A stretch of DNA of 64,000 bases from Cheiracanthium punctorium (taxonomy: Eukaryota > Arthropoda > Arachnida > Araneae > Cheiracanthiidae). Where the stretch lies: assembly GCA_038373885.1 (NCBI GenBank), contig JAWZYV010010320.1, forward strand, positions 1 to 64,000. The letters run 5' to 3'. The notes below the pieces were generated by a model. The model saw nothing but the letters and a program-made list of their open reading frames with translations, did no database searches and was not told the DNA's origin. Every line of letters starts with the position of its first letter. Positions within the stretch are counted from its first letter, which is position 1. This document shows, one piece after another, positions 42,895 to 54,051 of the stretch. The translations under genes were made by a program, and so were the position numbers.

Positions 42895-43470
42895 CACTAT
42901 GGCCGAGTGCATAAGGCAATGAATATGGAAGACGGCGGAAGTGTGGAGGTCCCGCATTCGGACCTATCATGCGGCTGTTGATCCAACGGTCTGGAATTTT
43001 CGTTGGTTTTCTCCATATGTAGAGTGAATACGCGTTAGGATTCCTTAATAAGTCCTCCGACCAAGGCACCCCACTTCCATCCCCACTTCCACGATCTGGG
43101 CTGACGAGATATAGGCTATGGTGCTGACATTTCGGTTAAGCACTCCTTTTGCACTCGAGGAGTCATGTGACTAAAGGCCGTATTCACCGAGTATTTGACG
43201 CCCGTGTTAACACTTTAGACGTTATAGACACCAAATATACATCCATTCGACATCTGACCCTCGTTTTGGTGGGTTAACACGGATGTCAAGTACTTGCTGA
43301 ATACGGCCGCTAGGGGTGTGTTCATTTTACTATGGTTATCTCGGACTAAGATGGTCACACCCCCTTGGTCACATGACTTTTCAGGGGCAAACGCGTGCGG
43401 CCAAAATTTTAGCACCGTGGCTTGTATATCTGTTAGCCAAGATGAACCTCGTGTAGGCTTGCCATAACAC
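42895..43470 (+). repeat. tRNA-headed SINE family S, longest copy, interrupted
   Basis: The head TATGGCCGAGTGCATAAGGC recalls the A-box region of Leu/Ser tRNAs. GATCCAACGGTCTGGA, GGTTTTCTCC and CCGACCAAGGCACC follow, then a tail with GTCACATGACT and GTAGGCTTGCCATAACACAA. A 133-bp MITE splits it at 43176. No poly-A tail is evident. Confidence 0.55.
43176..43308. mobile_element. 133-bp palindromic MITE
   Basis: GGCCGTATTCACCGAGTATT and AGTACTTGCTGAATACGGCC are mirror ends, with the mirrored part about 36 bp long (to GTGTTAAC). GG...CC ends suggest a Harbinger-type MITE; the flanks (CTA and GCTA) leave the duplication uncertain. Confidence 0.75.
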
Positions 43471-44562
43471 AAAAATGAATACTAAGGTGTTTCCTTTAAT
43501 TATAGCTGCCGATAATCATCAATTATAAATTGCACAAAATGAAGAAACACTCTCAATTTTAACCAATATCCGTCATAATTGAATTCTGTTCAAAATTATT
43601 GATTTATTCATAAATTATTTCATACTATAAAAAATTGATTTAATTATCTTCACTGAAATTCAACATATACGGATAAAAATTAACTTTATTATTAACTTAA
43701 AAATAGTTACGTCTTCATTTTAATATATTGATTGCAAACAGCACTTATAAAAGATTCAATGGTACCTTAACGGGATACCTCATTCAGGCTGTTACTTTTA
43801 TTTTGTGTTATAAGGAAAATTCATAAACTTATATAAAGGCAAAAAAATACATGTAGAGGAGAGTAGGAGAGATAAAGCATTTTTTTTTAAACAACAATAT
43901 TTCTGACAAATTATTTTCTACTTGTACAACTTGATATATATATTTAAAATATAAATTTGATAATTATTAAAACTTAGGCACATTAAAATGGTTAGAAATC
44001 CCTCCCTTACGTGAGAGATGGGTGTTGAATATTATTTTTGGAAGTGTTGAAGTGTTTATCTAATTTTAAAGTATCTAATTTTTAAGTATCTAACTTTTTA
44101 AAAATTAACGTGAAGAATGATTTTAACGTAGTCTTTTTTGTTCTTTATTTTGAAAATGTTTTCAATTTACATTGCACACTTATCTATATAAATTAAACGA
44201 ACTGTAAAATACCAGTTAATTATTTATTTGTCTGTGTCTCGCTTAGCTCCCAGACGGGTGATCGTAGACTTATAAAATTTTGTATGGGAATTCTCCAGGT
44301 CGGGTCCCGACATACCTCGAAGCGATGTTTTTCGAAATTCGAATTATTTTAGGAGCTATCGATAAAAAACGTGACACGGGATGATGGGATGTGTCACACG
44401 TGTCACGTTACAATGGGATTCTCAATTCTTATTATGTGCCCTACTTCCCCTAAAAAGTTATCCCAAACCCTATAAGACACACAATATAGTAGGGTTAGGT
44501 GGGTATGGTCGAGTTACAGCAATATATAGTTCGTTGTTTTTACCCTCACAAAGGGCTGACAG
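43471..44562. other. Intergenic, start of the locally duplicated region
   Basis: 44020-44210 resembles 46180-46410 (AAAAATTAACGTGAAGAAT versus GAAAATTAACGAGAGAATT, then GTAGTCTTTTTT and CACTTATCT). 44220-44400 contains TGTCTCGCTTAGCTCCCAGA and AGGAGCTATCGATAAAAAAC, similar in style to the 8.2-kb spacer. No gene. Confidence 0.45.
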
Positions 44563-44723
44563 CAGGGATGCAGCCAAGGGGGAGTGTCAACCACCCCCTC
44601 CCATGAGTAATTTTTTGCCATACGAAATGTACATTCTTCACTCCCTTATCACACACACGTTTACTACTATGTGAGTTGCAGTAGTCATAACATCCCCATG
44701 AAAAATTTCTGACTACGCCATTG
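44563..44723. mobile_element. Short hAT-like MITE with perfect 8-bp duplication
   Basis: CAGGGATGCAGCCAAGG at the left and CTGACTACGCCATTG at the right, 161 bp, flanked by GCTGACAG on both sides. Same family as 29323-29458. Confidence 0.88.
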
Positions 44724-45474
44724 GCTGACAGCAGTAATATACGCATGTAATGGTTTATAAATGCAGTGAAATTTTAAAAAGCAATATATTTTTATCATAA
44801 CAATAAATTACATAATGCGTGTCAAAACATGAAATTTTACTTAAGTTCTAAACTTTATTGAAAAGTATATCGGGTAAATTTTAATGAGAAGCACTGAATT
44901 ATATTTATTGCTTGGAAATTGACAGAGTGTCCCAAAAAGGTAGTAACGCGCATTCATTCCTAGTTTATTAATTTAAATATATATGTTATTTGTTTTTATT
45001 TGTTAAATGTTGAGTTTATTAATTTAGAGATATATTTACAAATAAGTGTGCAATGTACATTGAAAAAAATTTCAGGATAAGGTATAAAATTAGACTACAT
45101 TATAAAAAAAATTCTTCTCGTTCATCTTTAAAAAGTTACTTATTTTAAATGTTTCATGACTCTTGTACAAAAAAATCTCAGTTTGTAAAATGTACCCTAT
45201 GCACTAATGAGTGGATGATCAAAATTTCAAGCTTTTATCATAAAACGTCTCTGAGATATCTTTAAATATAGATAGATGGCCAGGGGCAATACTTGTGAAC
45301 GTGAAAATAAACGTTTATTGCTAGACTTCAAAAAATTGATTTTTTTTTTTTTTTTTTTTAGCGCTAGGGTGCTATTTTCTTCAGTCCCAGATTTTGTGTA
45401 CGCGACTTTATTGACATAATTTGTAGACAGGTTCTGTAGATATGATTTGTAGATAGGTTTTGTAGACATGAACT
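44724..45474. other. Intergenic, part of a diverged duplication
   Basis: 44730-44900 (AAACATGAAATTTTACTTAA, GTTCTAAACTTTATTG) resembles 49010-49140 and 51225-51310. No coding support. Confidence 0.45.
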
Positions 45475-46065
45475 GTCACCGTGAAGATCTTTTCAAATGT
45501 GTTTGCCAGATAATGCGGAGGCTTGGGAGGTTAAATTCTCCCATTTGTAAACGAGTTTTAGTAAGAGATTTTAACCGTTTGACTGCTATGCAGCGCTATT
45601 GCGCTTTTGGAATGTACACCCTCCAAAAGAAGCATTCGAGCAAGAGAGAAATTTCCTACGTTGGTTTCGTATATTAAAAATTATTTATCATAGAATATGA
45701 GTTGGGCTATGCATAAATATGACATTCCGTATTTCTATTAAGTTGTGCGTTTTTCAAAAACTCAATTAGTTTTCGCAAATCTAAAATAGGAAATTTCTCT
45801 CTTGCTCGAATACTTTTATTGGAGGGTGTATGAAGATTTTGATGGATAGCAGTCAAATGGATAAGATAGATTTCGATTTCAAAGATGTGCTCTATGGAAC
45901 GAGGGAGAAAAATACGGCACACGCAGGAATATTCGTACGCTTTCCAACTTCATGTAATAAGGGAAGAAAATGAGGCAGACGCATGTCTTATGATACGCTT
46001 TTAATATATTGTACTTCAGTGGGCATTTAAAATCTGAAAGTGTTTCAGATTTTCTTGCCTTTTTT
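45475..46065 (+). mobile_element. Helitron fragment split by a K MITE
   Basis: The left part CTTTTCAAATGTGTTTGCCA and GATAATGCGGAGG matches 5313-5345 and 8633-8665. The right part GATAGATTTCGATTTCAAAG, CTGAAAGTGTTTCAGATTTT matches 9731 and 9900. The middle of the Helitron is deleted. Confidence 0.7.
45571..45864. mobile_element. Family K MITE in a Helitron fragment
   Basis: CCGTTTGACTGCTATGCA at the left and TAGCAGTCAAATGG at the right; inner arms GAGCAAGAGAGAAATTTCC and its mirror. TTAA on the left and ATAA on the right. Uninterrupted Helitron copies have GATTTTAAGATAG here, so the target was TTAA. Confidence 0.8.
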
Positions 46066-46729
46066 ATGTGTGTGTGATTTTTGTAGGACCCAAAAGGGCG
46101 ATAATCCAACGTGATTTGTCATTTTCTAAAGCCGATGAAAAGTGGTTTCAGTCAGCGTACATTTACCCGCATATACCGGAAAAATTTTAAGATATAACTT
46201 TGAAAATTTGTACACCACCTCATTATTGTAAGGGGAACATTTTAATAATTGGAAACTGATTCTACGGGTATTGTACAACAATTTAAAAATGTAACTTTTT
46301 TGAAAATTAACGAGAGAATTATTTTTCTTAAAGCAGTAGTCTTTTTTCCTATCTTATTTTGAACATTTTTTTTTTAAAAGACATTAACCACTTATCTCTA
46401 ATAGTTAAAGAATTAAAGCATGTTACTAGCTTTCTGGGAGAGCATGTATACGCAAGATTAATCCTGTTACAGTTTTAAGAGAGAAAATCGATAGTCCTTG
46501 AATCATGTTATGATCAAACTTTAATGTCATACTTCACTTGAAGTAATAAAATAAAATAACGACCAAATGAAAAAGAAAACAAAATTCCATCTTTTAATAA
46601 AATGGGTATCCCTTTAATTTACAAAATGATTTTGCTTTACTTGCGTTCGCTATATTTTTTTAAAAAAAGCTCATTTCGCTAGAAAAAAAAACTTACTAAG
46701 ATAAATTTCAAACAAGGAAGAGACAATGT

Positions 46730-46861
46730 TTAATATTTCATCATTAGAGTAAGTGCCTCATAATAGCCTCGGAGATAATACAAAGTGACACACTGAAACG
46801 TATTATCTTGACCACTAATGTCGTCCATCACGCAACAAGGCACAAAGGCGCTCTCAAAAAG
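46730..46861 (-). CDS. Candidate terminal exon, copy 1 (unknown protein)
   Basis: On the minus strand, 43 codons plus TAA are open, preceded by an in-frame TAA, so it could only be coding as part of a spliced gene. TTTTTGAG before AGC GCC could serve as acceptor, although a weak one. Visible features: SAFVPCCVMDDISGQDN, a third Cys, TLYYLRGYYEALTLMMKY and the stop. Relative to copies 2 and 3 it lacks exactly 9 nt (three codons, GWE in copy 3), an in-frame indel. I recognise no family. The paired Cys and short length would suit a secreted peptide, but that is speculation; a conserved non-coding block is the main alternative. Confidence 0.3.
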   Translation of the reverse strand, partial: LFESAFVPCCVMDDISGQDNTFQCVTLYYLRGYYEALTLMMKY

Positions 46862-47079
46862 TTATATACACTCAAATTTTGTTTAAAATAAAAGGATGTG
46901 TGTTTGTATGCATACTTTTTCATTCCTCATACTTCCAGCTCTGTGTATTTCTAACTTACAGTAGTATATTGTGCTTACTTCTTGGAATTAGCTGTCTAGA
47001 CTTACAGGATAAATGACCGCACGTGTTGTTACTGTGAAGTCAATGCATCATTGCATTAAGAAAATGAAAAAAAAAAATA

Positions 47080-47852
47080 CAGGGTGGCCGTAATTAAACT
47101 GCAAGTGTTCAAGGGGTGCTGGAGAGAAAACTACCAGGAATATTCCAGTGAAACTTGGTATCTACACGTTTCAGAACATGCACAAGCCAAATATGCAATA
47201 AAAAAAATCGCCATTTTCACCCGATAGATGGCGCTATATCGTGTTTCACAATTCTTATGGACGTCCTATATGCAAATTTTAAGCCCATCGAACAGTGCAA
47301 AAACAAGACCACATTGAGTAATGGTCAATCATGACTCTGAATAAGAAGGAACGCATTGTTAGTGGAGATGTTCTATCAGAATATTAGCAATTATTCAGTT
47401 ACTCTGAAAGAATACCGGCGTATGAAACGATTAAGAAGAGGTCCAATGAAAATAAATAATGGTTTAATTGTTTTCCAAAGCGTCTTTATGAATTGTTTAA
47501 TTAGTGTATCTTAATTTACGTTAATTTTTGATTACATGCTACTGTAAAAATTTAATTACTGAAGCGAATTGTATGGAATTTTGATAAACTGTAAATGATG
47601 TTTTATATTGTTTATATGCCTCTTAGAATGCCACTATGCTCTGTATATCGGTTTTGGAAGTTGTATACGCCACCGGTCAGCTTTGAAATACGGTACAGCG
47701 CCATCTATTGCGTGAAAATGACTATTTTTTATTTTGCATATTTGACTTGCGCATGTTCTGAAACGTGTAGATACCAAATTTCACTGGAATATTCTCGGTA
47801 GTTTTCTCTCCAGCACCCCTTGAACACTTGCAGTTGAATTATGGCCACCCTT
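47080..47852. mobile_element. Mariner-like MITE with about 150-bp inverted repeats
   Basis: CAGGGTGGCCGTAATTAAAC at the left is mirrored by GTTGAATTATGGCCACCCTT at the right. The arms continue through AAGTGTTCAAGGGGTGCTGG and GGTATCTACACGTTTCAGAA to the GCGCCATCTAT block. TA flanks both ends. The centre keeps a transposase N-terminal relic (see 47331). Confidence 0.9.
47331..47455 (+). pseudogene. Mariner-like transposase N-terminal relic
   Basis: MTLNKKERIVSGDVLSEY runs into a stop. The adjacent frame continues YQN-SNYSVTLKEYRRMKRL and RRGPM. A KKER start followed by an EYRR-RRGPM helix-turn-helix is typical of the N-terminal domain of arthropod mariner-type transposases (recognised from memory of the family). 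About 40 residues remain; the catalytic domain is gone. Confidence 0.5.
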
Positions 47853-48149
47853 TACTTAAGACCTATAATACTGCAAAGGTCTAATCAGTATTACTTGTTT
47901 ATACGTTTCAGACACTAAGCTGTTGTGCTAGTGAAATTAAACATAATAGCTAACAACTGAAAATACATGTGAATCTGGCTTAGCGAGAAAAAGAATCATC
48001 TTTTAATAATAAAATGGCTATCGCTTTAATCTTCCAAATGATTTTGCTTTACTTGATTTCGCTAATTTTTTTTTAAAAAGCTCAATTCCCTAGAAAAGAA
48101 CTTACATTTCAAACCACAACATTACAATTTCAAACAAGAGAGACAATGT

Positions 48150-48290
48150 TTAATATTTCATCATTAGAGTAAGTGCCTCATAATATCCCCGAAAATAATA
48201 CAATGTGATACACTGTAACGTCTCCCGATCATTACATTGACCACTAATGTCGTCCATCACGCAACAAGGCAGGAAGGCGCTCTCAAAAAG
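48150..48290 (-). CDS. Candidate terminal exon, copy 2 (unknown protein)
   Basis: 46 open codons and a TAA on the minus strand, again preceded by TAA. Differences from copy 3 include TTC unchanged, GTG to CTG (V/L), CCC to CCT (silent), TCT to ACA (S/T), and a less conservative run in the middle (GQCNDRETLQC instead of GQDNGWETLRC). The last 15 codons are identical in DNA to the other copies. Sequence homology to the unit continues left to about 47985 and right to about 48305. Confidence 0.3.
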   Translation of the reverse strand, partial: LFESAFLPCCVMDDISGQCNDRETLQCITLYYFRGYYEALTLMMKY

Positions 48291-48305
48291 TTATGTACAC
48301 TCAAA

Positions 48306-48530
48306 TTAAAAAAATCGAATGGAATTACGTCCGAAGAGATGGCCACGGAAGAAGGCGATTGTCGTCGTCAGAACCTTGTCCAATCCAACAACGAGGAAGC
48401 TCCTTATTTGTGAAACAAAACTTGTAATGTTTCCTTTCTCCAGTAAAGTCAACTTTGTTTCTGTATTGGTAATATATATTTTTTATAAGCTTTTTCCAAA
48501 CCCTGGAGGAAATTGTGACGCACCCTGTAT
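48306..48530. mobile_element. Mariner-like 3' end fragment
   Basis: Ends AATTGTGACGCACCCTGTA next to TA, a reversed CAGGGTG-type terminus. The 118-codon frame at 48319-48675 overlaps it and runs past the end, so it is not a real transposase reading frame. Confidence 0.4.
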
Positions 48531-49099
48531 ATGTATTCTGAGTCTGCCATTGGTAAACATAGCTGGGATGACAAGTATACTTCCGACTTTAGTTCATTTA
48601 AGCTCACTTGCAAATCCTGTTCCCACCCCAATGAATCAAATTTTCTTGAATCTTTCAGAATTCACTAAAACATAAACTTTTATTAATGTCAATTTCGCGG
48701 CCCCAACTTTGTTGAATAATGCTGGAAATGACGTTACTCTCAGTCACCATAATTTCCTACATTCCTATTGGTCCTTATAAAGACTTCTTTTGAATCCCTG
48801 CTTTCCCACTGGTCCTCGTAAACGCTAGCCTGAATCCTCACTTTTTGCATATAAAGAGAACAATTTTTTTCTATTTTCATTTTAGCCCTGACGGCAGCCC
48901 GTCATGCACGCCGAAACCGGCGTACTATTTTAATTTACCTGCTGGTGCTCTTATACGTTGCTTTACTATTATTATTATTATGATTATTTTCCATTTCCAC
49001 CAAACTATGTTTTCGTGCATATATGTTATACCTTTTCAATCATATCAATAAAAATATTAAAAACTTAAGGCCTGAAACTTTACTCAATTTCTAAACTTT

Positions 49100-49910
49100 A
49101 TTATAAGCCGCTAATAAAAAGAATCGTTGAATTAGAATTTGCATTTCTAAATAGTACTTCTAAGATTAATCATTTCACAGTTTGAAAAAGAAAATCTTAA
49201 GCTTTTTTGGCCATACATTTTACTAGAAAGTATAATAGAAAACACTGATTTAATGGGAAAAAAGGTCATATTTTTAATAAAATGGCTCTCTTTAATCTTC
49301 CAAATGATTTAACATCACTTGCTTGCTTTCCATTAAAAAAAAAAACTAATTCCTTTAGAAAATACTTACAAAGATAAATTTTAAATGTCGTAGAGACAAT
49401 GTTTAATATTTCATCATTAGAGTAAGTGCCTCATAATATCCCCGAAAATAATACAAAGAGATACACCGTAACGTCTCCCAACCATTATCTTGACCACTAA
49501 TGTCGTCCATCACGCAACAGGGCACGAAGGCGCTCTCAAAAAATTATACGCGTTGAAATTTGGTTTTAAATAAAGGGATGTGTGTTTTGCTTACACACTT
49601 TTTCTTCTCCATGGTTTCAGTTCTGTGCATTTCTAAATTACCGCTGTTTATTTCTTGGAATTATAAAACCGCTGTCTAGACGTGAAGGACAAATTACCCT
49701 ACGTGTTATCGCGAAGTCTAATGCATCACTGCATTAAGAAAATGAAAAAAAATAAAATAAAATTTGCAAAATTAGAGATACTATAAAGGTCTAGTCAGTA
49801 TTACATGTTTATATGTTATGTTTCATATAATATGTTTATGCTCCTGTGTTAGTGAAATGAAACATAATAGCTAGCAACTGAAAACTCATTTGAAAATCAC
49901 TGTATATAAT
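49100..49910. repeat. Local tandem duplication unit, copy 3
   Basis: Uninterrupted unit matching 46440-47985 (outside the MITE) and 54050-54780, useful as reference. No protein-coding sequence apart from the candidate exon. Confidence 0.7.
49403..49543 (-). CDS. Candidate terminal exon, copy 3 (unknown protein)
   Basis: 46 codons plus TAA, minus strand, the least damaged copy. Order: SAFVPCCVMDDISGQDNGWE, then TLRCISLYYFRGYYEALTLM, then MKY and stop. Cys residues at relative positions 9, 10 and 29. The preceding in-frame TAA is at 49544-49546. On the plus strand the same core carries ATG at 49399 and an AGA/GTAAGT donor, so direction of transcription is not settled. No promoter or upstream exon could be located. 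Confidence 0.32.
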   Translation of the reverse strand, partial: FFESAFVPCCVMDDISGQDNGWETLRCISLYYFRGYYEALTLMMKY

Positions 49911-50507
49911 AAAAGTAAGGTGGTTTACAGGTCACGCTCCGCTGTAACTCAGCAACCATTTATCCTCGCAAAAGGCTAGTTTTGTGTACATACTGTAATT
50001 TTTAAACGCTTAAGAGATTAGTTAAGGCTCAGATCAAAGGAACACGTGATGTGGAATGCCACGTTGACGTTTATTCTGATATTCTTCAGTCTTTGATTAT
50101 TAGAACAAAATCTTTTACTGAGCAATATTCCCCTGGATAAATTTAATCGCGTCCTTTTCAGTACTAAGGAACTGTACAGATTGTTAAATCCATTTATTAT
50201 AATACACGATACACAGCTATACGTTCTTTAAAAAAATTCCAAGGGCACTGTGTCATTTCCTTCTTCTTTTATATTACTGTAACCAGGAATGAGTTTTAAA
50301 TAATATAATAACCCGATAAAAACGCGAGTTTTCTAACTTTAGCACATTAAAACTGGTGTTTTTAAAATGGAAAAATATGCTCTAGCGGAACCATGGAGCT
50401 CATGAACGGAACGGCAGCTCACTGAGCACTAATTGAAGAAAGTACCCAGCTTCTGTAATTAAGAAATGTTTATGAAGGAGTTTCTACAACACGTTATCAC
50501 CGTATAC
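49911..50507. other. Intergenic, nothing recognised
   Basis: No coding support; no repeat partner seen. Confidence 0.45.
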
Positions 50508-50954
50508 CAGGGGTTCCCAAACTTTTTTTACCCCATCTCAGGCTAAAAAACATTTCGCGGCACCCTTTTCAGGCTAAAAACTCACGCGAATGATTTCCTT
50601 TAAAACAACATGAATATGAAGGTTAGAATGAAGCAGTTTGTATGCATTTTACGTTATGTCTTGTTTGTTTGTTTATTGGGCTGACTATCAAGAAAGTACT
50701 CTCTTGGGAAAGGGATATAGGATTTTGACAATACCCCCATTTCAGGGAGTTCCTATAAAAGAGAGGCTACAGGACAGTCTTGAACTTGACTGTTATATTT
50801 TTGTTTGAGCCCACTTAGTGATCGGCTTGGCTCACTTTCTTGGGGATACCGGTTCAGAGGAAATTATTTGATTATACTCCACCAAAACACTTTTCTTTAT
50901 TATCTCCACGGCACCCCTGACATACGCTCGTGGCACCCAGTTTGGGAACCTCTG
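50508..50954. mobile_element. hAT-like MITE with 8-bp target duplication
   Basis: CAGGGGTTCCCAAACTTTTT at the left and AGTTTGGGAACCTCTG at the right, 447 bp. Flanks CCGTATAC and CCCTATAC (7 of 8). GCGGCACCC and CACGGCACCCC boxes lie inside each end. The 60-codon frame inside is not a transposase. Confidence 0.88.
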
Positions 50955-52053
50955 CCCTATACAGTTATTTTTATAATAATTTTATGAATAGAAATGACAC
51001 CAGTTATGTCTTTTCATAGGTTTTGCAGTGTCCGTACTTGCCATGGCTCTTATCGACTTTCATGAAGACATCTAAAATTCATAGCATCCGAAAGTTAGAA
51101 TGATTTAATTGCAAATACTTTTAAAACAAAGAAGCATAATATTCGTTGAAATTAATCTAATAATTTGAAACCAACATTGTACCAAGTATAAAGAACATTA
51201 TGTATGGGGTGGTTAGCATATGTATGATATTTTTTCAATCATATCAATAAATTGCATGGTAATTTATCCGACAAAACTTAAATCCTGAAACTTGTTCAAT
51301 TTGTTCAAAGGTCGCAATTTCCACGTTCAGATAACACGTTACGATCCCGTACAGATTTACAGTGTCGCTAATGTCCGGACAAAACACGTGCAATGCTCGT
51401 CAAAATCTGGGTCCAATTCAGTGTTCCTTACACTACTTAAAACGTTGCATGAGTAATTATGCAGGACGTACTATAAAATTAAATAAATAACCGATACTTT
51501 ACAGCTATTTTTGAATCAGTTTCATTGAAATTTGAATCGAGGGCTAATTAATAGGATTGATGTTCCTTATTAAAATTTTCGAATTATAAATCATAATTTG
51601 AATTATAAATATATTACAATTGTTTATACATACAACATTGTTTGTGTAACTTGCACTTACTTTGTTAAGGTACAGAACCAAAATGTCCAACTACAAGTCT
51701 TTGGTGGCAAACAGCACTGATTTGGTTGAAGTGTCTTTGAACTTCTTCTCGCTGGTTTAAGCCATGGGGTTAATTTCGGTAATGGCCCTCTAGCGGGTAT
51801 TTTTGTGATCGTTTTGTGCTTCATTGAACCTCTTTAGTACGTGGTAGCGCACGTGGATTATGGAACGGTTTGTAAAATCTGTTGTCTGTGCGTTAAGCAG
51901 TCCCAATAAGAAAACCTTTCATAGTAGATACTTCAGAGTACTACAGTAAAACGTGAAGCTGAATTAGCCAAAGCACAAATTTTGTACCAGAACGTGTTTT
52001 GCACTATGTAAGACGTGTAATCACGTTCTGCCAACTTGCATGTGCTACCTGGG
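50955..52053. other. Intergenic, diverged duplication
   Basis: 51225-51310 (TTTTTCAATCATATCAATAA, CCTGAAACTTGTTCAATTTG) parallels 49025-49090. Nothing codes convincingly. Confidence 0.45.
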
Positions 52054-52266
52054 ATATCATGACTATAATTTTGATATTCGTGTGAGGTATTGTATTAATT
52101 ATCAAATAAGATAAAGTATTAAACTTGATAGTGCTTACAATCTTACTTTTTCCTACTTTTCTCTATTAAAGTTAATTTTTATTTGAATGAAATGTCAATC
52201 CCGCAGAATCAACAAATAATCCCTAAATCCCACGAAACGAAAAACAGTGCGGGATTGCATTCCCTA
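52054..52266 (+). repeat. Dispersed repeat H, uninterrupted copy
   Basis: Collinear with 17397-18266 but without element G; shows the empty G target TTAATTATCAAA near 52095-52105. Confidence 0.7.
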
Positions 52267-52337
52267 GTTGTATTGGAATGCATACATCTACTGCATCTAA
52301 TTCTATTCAAAGAAAATATTTTATTTGTGGGTAAATA

Positions 52338-54051
52338 CAGTCAGTTGATCTCCGGATATAGTGAGCCTTCGGCTTTAGTGAAAGCAAATAATTAGTCCCG
52401 ATTCGCATGCAGTTTCTCTATTCTGGGGACACTTCGGTTTTAGAGAACTTCGTCTATAGTGGACGAAATTTGGTGCTACCCAGACGTCCACTTTAACCGG
52501 AGTTGACTGTAGTAGTGACCGCATCAGTATACGTATTCTCCCCGAAACGAAAAACTGAGATTTTTATCTCTAGATAAATACAGTCAATTCCGGATATAGT
52601 GAACGCGTATATAGTGAACTTTCGGCTATAGTGAACGCAAATCATTAGTACTGATTCACATACAGTATATCTGTTCACCATGGGGACACTTCGGCTTTAG
52701 TGAACTTTGGCTATAGTGGACGAAATTTGATGGTCTCCGGAAGTCCACTTTAACCGGAGTTGACTGCAGTAGTGGATGCATCAGTAAACGCAATCACGGG
52801 AAACGAACAACTGTGATTTTTATCCCTAGGTAAATACAGTCGATTCCGGATATAATGAACCCGTATATAGTGAACTTTCTGCTATAGTGAACGCAAATCG
52901 TTAGTCCCGATTCACATACAGTATATCTGTTCACCATGGGGAACGGCATGGGGTCACACGGCAGTGAACTTCGGCTGTAGTGGACGAAATTTGATATGGG
53001 GATTCGTCCACTTTATAGGGCTATCACACTGAGAAAAATCCGACCGACTTTCCTTGCAAATCAAGTTTACAGCCGATTTTCTCCGCCGTTACCTTGACGA
53101 CCGCGAACTCCAACTTTTTCCTTTCCGAAGGAAAAAATCCGAGTCGGACGAAATTTTGGCCAATCAGAGTACTTCTTCCTGCTACGTCATAAGCAATTTC
53201 GAGCAATGGCGACTATATTCGAAGCTTGGCAGCTTGGCTCGATGTCCGAATCACGTGTAAATAAAATTATGGCCGCGTTGAAGTGGAATTAGAGATTGCT
53301 GCCCATCCGATGCTGCCGAAATTGCTGCCGATCCGAAGTAAATATACCAACGCACGATAAGTAAAATAAAAACCTGCACGCCAAATCAGCGATGCGATGA
53401 CTATTTGGCGTCGGAGAGCGCTTGTTTACTTTTGCAACCTTTAAAGATAACCACGCCTTCAAGTCCGTCGGAAAAGTTGGTCCAGCGCGAAGTTGCTTGG
53501 ATTTTCCCTTTAGTGTGATAAGGCCATTAACCGGAGTTGACTGCAGTAGTGGACGCATCAGTAGACGCAATCACGGGAAACGAAAAGCTGGGATTTTTAT
53601 CCCTAGGTAAATACAGTCGATTCCGGATATAATGAACCCGTATATAGTGAACTTTCTGCTATAGTGAACGCAAATCGTTAGTCCCGATTCACATACAGTA
53701 TATCTGTTCACCATGGGGACACACGGCTTTAGTGAACTTCAGCTATATTGGACAAAATTTGATGACCACGGAGGTCCACTTTAACCACTTTAACCGGAGT
53801 TGACTGTAGTAGTGGATGCATCAGTAGACGCAGTCACGCGAAACGAAAAACTGTGATTTTTATCCCTAAATACTTACAGTCAATTCCGGATATGGTGAAC
53901 CCGTATATATTGAACTTTCGGCTATAGTGAACGCAAATCATTAGTCCCGATTCACATACAGTATATCTGTTCACCATGGGGACACTTCGGCTTTAGTGGA
54001 CGAAATTTGAACCCCCCCCCCCAAAGGTTCACTATAACCGGAGTTGACTGT
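52338..54051. repeat. Five-unit tandem array derived from a pogo-like MITE
   Basis: Units start with CAGTCAATTCCGGATATAGT or a near copy at 52338, 52581, 52837, 53614 and 53877, and end with TTTAACCGGAGTTGACTG. That is, each unit is a MITE with mirrored ends plus a constant spacer (GATTTTTATCCCTAGGTAAA). The period is 243-263 bp except in unit 3, which holds a 511-bp insertion. TATAGTGAAC boxes recur inside each unit, a pogo/Tigger feature. The array replicates MITE and spacer together, so it arose by tandem amplification rather than repeated transposition. Confidence 0.85.
53016..53526. mobile_element. Harbinger-like MITE inside the tandem array
   Basis: Ends TAGGGCTATCACACTGAG and TTTAGTGTGATAAGGCCA are inverted repeats, flanked by TTA at 53013-53015 and 53527-53529. 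The other units read CACTTTAACCGG at this point. It is GC-richer than its surroundings. Frames of 60-93 codons inside have no transposase motif. Confidence 0.8.

Larger units (their letters stand above)
46440..47985. repeat. Local tandem duplication unit, copy 1
   Basis: It aligns with 49100-49910 and 54050-54780: an AAAATGG..TCCCTTTAAT block, the conserved exon-like block, GTGTGTTTG, TCTGTGTATTTCTAA, CTTCTTGGAATTA, AATGCATCATTGCATTAAG and ACATAATAGCTA, in this order. Interrupted at 47080-47852 by a mariner-like MITE. Confidence 0.7.

Noticed and set aside
48319..48675. 118-codon plus-strand open frame
   Set aside because: It crosses the outward end of a mariner-like element near 48520, has no domain, and its second half is only an open stretch between repeats.
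49403..49543. TGF-beta-like C-terminus suggested by PCCV followed by LYY
   Set aside because: The spacing and the terminal CxC are wrong; only a few residues match.
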